Part shown: positions 58,693 to 64,000 of the stretch, in pieces
Layout of the letters: each line of letters starts with the position of its first letter
Numbering within the stretch: position 1 is the stretch's first letter
Source: Caulochytrium protostelioides
Lineage: Eukaryota; Chytridiomycota; Caulochytriomycetes; Caulochytriales; Caulochytriaceae
Reading direction: 5' to 3'
Assembly: GCA_003615045.1 (NCBI GenBank)
Contig: ML014150.1
Coordinates: 1 to 64,000, forward strand
DNA length: 64,000 nucleotides
Notes under the pieces: generated by a model
Databases searched by the model: none
The model's input: only the letters and a program-made list of their open reading frames with translations
Told to the model about the DNA's origin: nothing
Translations under genes and position numbers: made by a program

Positions 58693-61368
58693 ATGGCCGC
58701 CGGCATGCCGGACGGCGGCCATGACGGCGGCGCCACAGATCCCGACGGCGCTGCGGACGCCGCCGCCGCCGCGGCGCGCCGGGCCGCCGTGCAGCAGGGC
58801 GACGACCCCGACGAAGCCCACTATACGATGACGGACATCGCGGCGCCGCTGCCGCCGACGCCGACCGTGCAGGCCTACGCCGCGTACCGTGGCACGCGCA
58901 CCCCAATCGTGCTGGATCTCGGCGGCGCCCAGATCCGCGCCGGGTGGGCGGGCGCCGCGGCGCCGGCGGTCGTGTTCAGCAACCAGGTGGCGCGGTACCA
59001 GCCGCGCAATGCGCCCGCCAGCACGTACTATCTGGTCGGCAACGAGATCGAGCTCGTCAGCGGGTCGGGCCTGCAGCCCAAGCCCATGTTCGAGAACGGC
59101 GTGCTCGTGAACCCCGAGTCGCTCGAGTGGTGCCTGGACTATACCTTCCACTTCCTTGGGATCGACACGCCGACCGTCGACCATCCGATCCTCGTGACCG
59201 AGCCGCTCGGCAATCCCGTGCTGAGCCGCAAAGCCGTCACGGAGCTGCTCTTTGAAGCGTACGGCGTCCCCGCCGTCGCGTATGCGTGCGACGCGCTGCT
59301 CGCGTATCACTACGCCACGACGCGCCCGTCCGCGGTACTGCCGCCCGACGCGTCGCCCGCCGATGGCCTCGTCATGATGTTCGGCCACGAGACAACGACC
59401 CTGGTCCCGATACTGGACGACCGGCCTCGTTTCGACCTGGTCAAGCGCATCGACTGGGGCGGCCAGCAGTCACACGAGTTCCTGCATCGCGTTCTGCAGT
59501 TCAAGTATCCGAGCTTTCCGCAACACCTCTCGGACCGCCAGCTCTGGGGCATCATCTACCATCACTGCTACACCGCGCTCTCCTTTGACCGCGCCCTCAT
59601 GCGGACCGCCACGCGCGTGCTGTGCGATGGCGATGCGGATGGGAGCGAGACGGCCCAAGCGACGCCCACGCGGTCGCGACGGATCAAAAACGACCTCGCG
59701 GCGTCGCGGTATAGTAGCGACTCCGACTCCGACTCCGGCTCCGACTCCGATACGGAGACGGCATCCGCGATGCCCAGTCGGGCAGACGAACCGTTTGCCA
59801 AGACCGTTCAAACGCACACGATCCAGTTCCCCTTCATCAAGGAACCCGCGCGCGACGAAGCCGCCGTGGCGGCGGCCATGGCCGCCGTCGCCGAGAAGCG
59901 CCGCGAGCAGGGGCGCCGCTTGCAGGAGACCTCGCAGCGGCTGCGCCGCGAGAAACTCGCCGAAAAGGAGGCTTGGCTCGCGCGGCTCGAGCAGCTCGAG
60001 CGTGACCACCCGGACGCGAGCAAGGACGCCGTGGCGGCGGCCGCGGCGGGCGTCAAAAGCGAAGGCGACGACGGCGGCGCCCCGCCGACGCCAAGCGACG
60101 TGGGCGACGCCGAGGCCGGCGTGAGCCGACGCCAGCGCCTCGCGCAGTGGCAGGCCAGCCTCAAGGCGGCGGGGCTCAAGTCGGCAGCGGAGTTCCAGCA
60201 GGATCTCGAGTCGACGCGGGAGTGGGTGATGCGGACCCGGCAGCGCGTGCTGGGCGAGAAGCCCGCGGACGAGCCTGCGGCGTCCCGGCCCCCGGTCCTG
60301 GACCTGATCGACGTGCCCGACGCCGAGCTGGACGACGCCGGGCGCAAGGAGAAGCGCAAGCAGAAGATGCTGAAGGGTCTGCTCGCGATGCGCGAGCGGC
60401 AGAAGGTCGAGAAGGCGCTGGAGCGCGAAGCCGCCGAGAAGCAGCGCCTCGCGGACGAGCAGGAGCTACGGACCGACCGCGTGGGCTGGATCGCGCGCAA
60501 GCGCGCCCTGCGGCGGCAGATCCGCACGCGCATGAACGAACGCCAGCAGCGCCGCACCGAGCTCGCCGACCGCCGCTCACAGACGTCCGTCAACCGCGCC
60601 AAGCACATCGCCCACCTCGCAGCCGCCGAGTCGGGCCGCGCCACGAAGCGCCGGCGCCGCGGCGGCGACGAGGGCGCGAACGACACGTTCGGCGCGAACG
60701 ACGACGACTGGGGCATCTACCGCGACATCCGCCGCGCCGACGACGCCGCCGACGTCGAGGACGACGAGGCTGATGCGCAGCAGCTCGAGGCGCTCGAGCA
60801 GGAGCTGCAGAAGCACGATCCGGACTATGCCGCGTACGAGCGCCGCGAGGCGCTGCGCGAGGAGAGGCCGTGGATCGGGACGATCTACCACCGGTTCCTA
60901 TACGGCCGAGCGGAGTTCGAGCCCGAGAACACGGCGCTTATGCACCAGCTGCGCCTCAACGTGGAGCGCGTCCGCATCGGCGAGCTGCTCTTCCAACCGT
61001 ACGCGCTCGCCGGGCTCGACCAGGCCGGACTCGTCGAGTGCGTCGCCGCCATCCTCGCGCCGCTCACGCCCGCCGAGCAGACCCGGGTGCTGTGCCACGT
61101 GCGGCTCGTCGGTGGCGGCGCGCAGCTCCGCGGCGTCCGTGAGCGCCTCGAGGCCGAACTCCGCCGGCTGCGGCCGACGGCCGTGGGCGCACCCGACATC
61201 CCTGTGCATGTGCTCGGCCCCGATGATGCGCGCCTCGATGCGTGGCGCGGCGGGAGCCTCCTCGCCGCCGATCCGTCGCTCTTCGCAAAACTCACGATCA
61301 CACGGCACCAGTACCGCGCGAGCGGATCCACGGCTTTCACGGCGCATCGGTGGGGCAATCGCACCTAG
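58693..61368 (+). CDS. ARP5: Actin-related protein 5, INO80 complex subunit
   Basis: 891 residues, ATG in GCCATGG context. The actin fold starts at about 70 (PIVLDLGGAQIRAGWAG, phosphate-1 loop), followed by FSNQVARYQPRN, FENGVLVNPESLEWCLDYTF, HPILVTEPLGNPVLSRK and a GLVMMFGHETTTLVPILDDR phosphate-2 region. A long charged helical insertion (about 365-730: RRIKNDLAASR, EEKREQGRRLQETSQRLRRE type, and RRRGGDEG) interrupts the fold, as in Arp5, where it contacts the INO80 core with Ies6. The fold resumes with TIYHRFLYGRAEFEPENTAL and CHVRLVGGGAQLRGVRERLE. Arp5 works in nucleosome sliding and H2A.Z handling. A Glu/Lys-rich insertion is longer than in yeast (755 residues). It converges on the HMG-box gene. 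There is no intron. Confidence 0.93.
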   Translation: MAAGMPDGGHDGGATDPDGAADAAAAAARRAAVQQGDDPDEAHYTMTDIAAPLPPTPTVQAYAAYRGTRTPIVLDLGGAQIRAGWAGAAAPAVVFSNQVARYQPRNAPASTYYLVGNEIELVSGSGLQPKPMFENGVLVNPESLEWCLDYTFHFLGIDTPTVDHPILVTEPLGNPVLSRKAVTELLFEAYGVPAVAYACDALLAYHYATTRPSAVLPPDASPADGLVMMFGHETTTLVPILDDRPRFDLVKRIDWGGQQSHEFLHRVLQFKYPSFPQHLSDRQLWGIIYHHCYTALSFDRALMRTATRVLCDGDADGSETAQATPTRSRRIKNDLAASRYSSDSDSDSGSDSDTETASAMPSRADEPFAKTVQTHTIQFPFIKEPARDEAAVAAAMAAVAEKRREQGRRLQETSQRLRREKLAEKEAWLARLEQLERDHPDASKDAVAAAAAGVKSEGDDGGAPPTPSDVGDAEAGVSRRQRLAQWQASLKAAGLKSAAEFQQDLESTREWVMRTRQRVLGEKPADEPAASRPPVLDLIDVPDAELDDAGRKEKRKQKMLKGLLAMRERQKVEKALEREAAEKQRLADEQELRTDRVGWIARKRALRRQIRTRMNERQQRRTELADRRSQTSVNRAKHIAHLAAAESGRATKRRRRGGDEGANDTFGANDDDWGIYRDIRRADDAADVEDDEADAQQLEALEQELQKHDPDYAAYERREALREERPWIGTIYHRFLYGRAEFEPENTALMHQLRLNVERVRIGELLFQPYALAGLDQAGLVECVAAILAPLTPAEQTRVLCHVRLVGGGAQLRGVRERLEAELRRLRPTAVGAPDIPVHVLGPDDARLDAWRGGSLLAADPSLFAKLTITRHQYRASGSTAFTAHRWGNRT

Positions 61369-61530
61369 AAACCCCCCGTCTCGATGGATCACGATGTTGC
61401 TCTCTATTTCACAGAAAAGAACCATACAAAGATACAAAGATACAACCAATACTTGCCATGATGACGACGACAGAACAAGGGGCATCGGCGCTCACATCGC
61501 GCAGCGGCGAGCTCGTGCCGGCCACCACGC

Positions 61531-64000
61531 TTAATCGAACTCGGCATCAGCGCCACGCGGACTATGCGGACTGCTTGGATCGAGCTCATCCATGTCGTCT
61601 TCCAGATCGTCGGCGCCGTCCTCCGCCGCCGGTGTCGTGGCCTCGTCGTCACCCGCCGGCGCTGCTGCGGACGCGACAACGCCCGGCGCGATCCGAGTCG
61701 ACGTCGTCGTCGTCGTGTGCAAGGGCGCCACTGTCTCCGCTTCCGGCGTCGCGGCGCCGCCCGTCGCCGTCGCGACTTCGTCTTCCTCGTCCTCCTCGTC
61801 TTCGATCTCCATGGTGCCACCATCGACGTCGCCGTCAACCTCGCCATCACCGTCGGCATCGGCATCGATCTCCGCATCGGCTTCAAAGGGATCGGCCGTC
61901 TTGGCTTCGGCATCGGCATCGAGCTCCGCCTCGGGATCGGCCTCGGGATCCGCGTCAACGTCAGGGTCGGCCTCCGCGTCGGCGTCGACATCGGCGTCTG
62001 CTTCGGCCGCAACGCCCTTCGAGGCGCGGTAGTCCCGCAGCGCGATTTTGTACGCGCTGACCTTGTCGCGCCACAGCGCAAAGTAGTGGTCGCGCTCGTC
62101 GGCCGACAGCATGCGCCAGCGCTTGCCAAGCGTCTTGGTCACGTTCATTAGGCCGGCCTCCGACCCGGCCGCCAGCGCCGCCGCCGGGTCCTCGAGCACC
62201 ACGCGGTCCCGCTCCGCCTTGATGTCGTCCCGCATCAGATCGCTGAACAGCATGAACGCATTCGCCGGGTACGTCGGCTCGTTGGGGTCGCGCTCCGTCT
62301 TGGGCTTGCGCTGCCGCCCGCCGCGGCGGCCCGTGCCGGCCGTGCTGCCCGCCGCGCCGCCCGCCGACCGACGCGCCCGGGCGCGCTTGCCGCTCGGCGA
62401 CGCCACCGGCGCGGCCGCGCCGCTCGCCGTCTCGAGCAGCGACTCCGCCCCGTCCGGCCCCAGTTGCGCGCCGCCGCCGCCGCCGCCGCCGCTGGGCGAC
62501 GCGAGCGGCGCGGTGGCCGGATACGTGAGGCCCGGAACGAGGGTCCGCGACCGTTTGGCGCCTCGCTTGCTGCCACCGACGCCGTCGTCGTCCGACGACG
62601 AGTCCGTCGACAACACGAAGAGGTCGTTCTGGTCGTAGTCCGAGGCATCGAGGGCGGCCTGCATGCGGCGGTACCGCGGCTCCTGCAGGCCTCCGATCTC
62701 GCCGGTGCCGCTCGCGACCGCGGCCGCGCGACCGCCACGGCCGCGCACGATGGCCAGCGGGTCCTGGCCGTGCTTCGCGGACCACGCCTGGTACTCGCGT
62801 GCGAGAATGACCGTCTCGAGCTGCAGCAGCGTGGTCTCGTTGCGGATCTGCTCAAGGCGCGCTTGGACCGAACGATGCTCGACTTCTTCGCGCACATAGT
62901 CCAGCTTCAGCCGTTTGTAGCGCCGCTTGTAGTGTGCGGCGTCGGTCTCGCGGTCCAGCGGGTGGCCCGCGGCGTCCACGGGCGGCGGGTAGCCCGGGGG
63001 CCCGCTCAGGAGCGGGTAGGCATGCGGCACGGGGCCGTGGGGCCCGCCACCGGTCGGGCCGCGGGGCAGACCGGCGCCACGGCCATGCCGGTGGCCGCCG
63101 CCCTCGTGGCCGGCGTCCGAGGGATGGCGCCGCGGCGTCGACTGCGCCGACGTGTCGGGCGACGGTGCGTGATGCCACCGCCCCATCGCGGAGGGGTGGC
63201 CCATCGCCGCGGCATGGCCGAGACCATCGTCGCCCGGATGCGGGCGCCGCCCGTCACCGCTCGACGGATGCGGCAACGCGCCGTGCCGCATCGCGTCGTG
63301 GTGGTGGGATGGCGGCGGGAGCGCGCTGTTGTGCGGATGCGGGTGCGGGTGCGGGCTGCCGTGGCCGTGCCATGCGGGCGCGTGGTGGGCCACGTGGTGC
63401 AAGGGCGGCGCAGCGTTATAGCCGCTGCTGGCGAGCGGGGCCGGCATCGCCATCGGCGACCCTGAGGACGGCGGGAGGCCCGCGCCGCCCGCACCGGTCG
63501 CCGACGGCGGATACGGGTGCCGCAGATGCGACGCCTCGCGGCGCGACCGGGGCTCATGGAGACCGGCAGCGCTCGCGGCCCCCGCGCCGCTCTTGCTGCG
63601 GGATCCCGACGCGCGGCCGCGGCCCGAGCCGGACGCGGACTTGGCCGCCGACGCGCCGGCGAGCGGCTCTTCGAGCGTGCGCTGGAGTGCGAGCGCCGCG
63701 GCGCCCGGACGGTTGCGGGTCTGGAGGTAGTGCGGACACAGGACGCAGCGGCAGAGGGCGTGGTCGTGGGTGGCGTCCTGGACGAGCCACTCGACGTGCG
63801 GCAGAAAGTCGTTGATGGTCTTGTAGTTGAGGCCGCTCGGATGGCCAAAGACAAACGCCGTCGCGTCGTCGTCGCCGCCCGCGCTCAGTGGCGAGGTGAC
63901 GCCGCCGCCGGGCGCGGCGTCGGCAGCGGGGTCGCCGCGCCGGCGCACATGGAAAAGCGCGTAGGAAGCGGGGAACTCGAGGCACACGGCGTCGTGCGCA
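61531..64000 (-). CDS. Clr2-like/HMG-box chromatin protein, N-terminus outside window
   Basis: At least 823 residues visible; the frame is open to base 64000, so the start lies beyond the window (AHDAVCLEFPASYALFHVRR is readable at the edge). The N-terminal part matches the Clr2-type silencing-protein module: CLEFPASYALF, FGHPSGLNYKTINDFLPHVE and DHALCRCVLCPHYLQTRN with Cys pairs. A His/Pro/Gly-rich region follows, then a coiled coil (about 63000-62760). Near 62275-62020 is an HMG box (PTYPANAFMLFSDLMRDDIK; KRWRMLSADERDHYFALWRD). The tail is acidic, with Asp-Ala and Glu-Ala runs and an SPHSPRGADAEFD end. It likely acts in chromatin silencing or remodelling, beside ARP5 but on the other strand. 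Confidence 0.75.
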   Translation of the reverse strand, partial: AHDAVCLEFPASYALFHVRRRGDPAADAAPGGGVTSPLSAGGDDDATAFVFGHPSGLNYKTINDFLPHVEWLVQDATHDHALCRCVLCPHYLQTRNRPGAAALALQRTLEEPLAGASAAKSASGSGRGRASGSRSKSGAGAASAAGLHEPRSRREASHLRHPYPPSATGAGGAGLPPSSGSPMAMPAPLASSGYNAAPPLHHVAHHAPAWHGHGSPHPHPHPHNSALPPPSHHHDAMRHGALPHPSSGDGRRPHPGDDGLGHAAAMGHPSAMGRWHHAPSPDTSAQSTPRRHPSDAGHEGGGHRHGRGAGLPRGPTGGGPHGPVPHAYPLLSGPPGYPPPVDAAGHPLDRETDAAHYKRRYKRLKLDYVREEVEHRSVQARLEQIRNETTLLQLETVILAREYQAWSAKHGQDPLAIVRGRGGRAAAVASGTGEIGGLQEPRYRRMQAALDASDYDQNDLFVLSTDSSSDDDGVGGSKRGAKRSRTLVPGLTYPATAPLASPSGGGGGGGAQLGPDGAESLLETASGAAAPVASPSGKRARARRSAGGAAGSTAGTGRRGGRQRKPKTERDPNEPTYPANAFMLFSDLMRDDIKAERDRVVLEDPAAALAAGSEAGLMNVTKTLGKRWRMLSADERDHYFALWRDKVSAYKIALRDYRASKGVAAEADADVDADAEADPDVDADPEADPEAELDADAEAKTADPFEADAEIDADADGDGEVDGDVDGGTMEIEDEEDEEDEVATATGGAATPEAETVAPLHTTTTTSTRIAPGVVASAAAPAGDDEATTPAAEDGADDLEDDMDELDPSSPHSPRGADAEFD

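Overview
This window is nuclear DNA from a GC-rich fungus. Most genes are long single-exon genes. The five introns I could place are 132 to 232 bp long, start with GTAAG or GTAAC, and end in TAG or CAG. The core genes are typical opisthokont and fungal ones: AP-1 mu, PKR1, PAT1, RBG2/DRG2, MPC2, GCN1, ARP5 and a Clr2-like/HMG-box protein. Hydrophobins sit beside decayed Fanzor (eukaryotic TnpB-like) copies, and the genome is GC-rich with few introns. This fits an early-diverging, chytrid-like fungus such as Caulochytrium better than an ascomycete, but that placement is inference, not proof.

Layout. 1-4.3 kb is an accessory region: the tail of a Thr-rich GPI-type surface protein, then two direct-orientation decayed Fanzor copies flanking a small secreted repeat protein. 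4.3-35.8 kb is mainly housekeeping: AP-1 mu (minus), a BSD-domain protein with one intron (minus), a multi-pass membrane protein with one intron (plus), a CAMK-like kinase (minus), PKR1 and PAT1 (plus), RBG2 (minus), three-exon MPC2 (plus), a two-exon 85-aa helical protein (minus) and a 9.4-kb intronless GCN1 (plus). 35.8-43.5 kb is a secretome island: a Ser/Thr-linker secreted protein, three hydrophobins with identical cysteine spacing, a decayed fourth hydrophobin, and an isolated Fanzor-element 3' end. 43.5-64 kb holds a disordered Ser/Pro-rich protein, a proteinase-K-type subtilase with one intron, a second large kinase, a DGCR6-like protein with a Met/His repeat, ARP5, and a Clr2-like/HMG-box protein that runs off the right edge.

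How the genes relate. GCN1 and RBG2 both act at the ribosome in translational control, and PAT1 in mRNA decapping. AP-1 mu and PKR1 act in Golgi/ER membrane traffic and V-ATPase assembly. ARP5 and the HMG-box protein act in chromatin. The secreted genes share strong TATA boxes about 190-330 bp upstream of the ATG, unlike the housekeeping genes. The most novel signal is the Fanzor family. Three 3' ends share a conserved non-coding tail whose central hairpin is kept although its sequence changed, which makes it a candidate omega-RNA scaffold.
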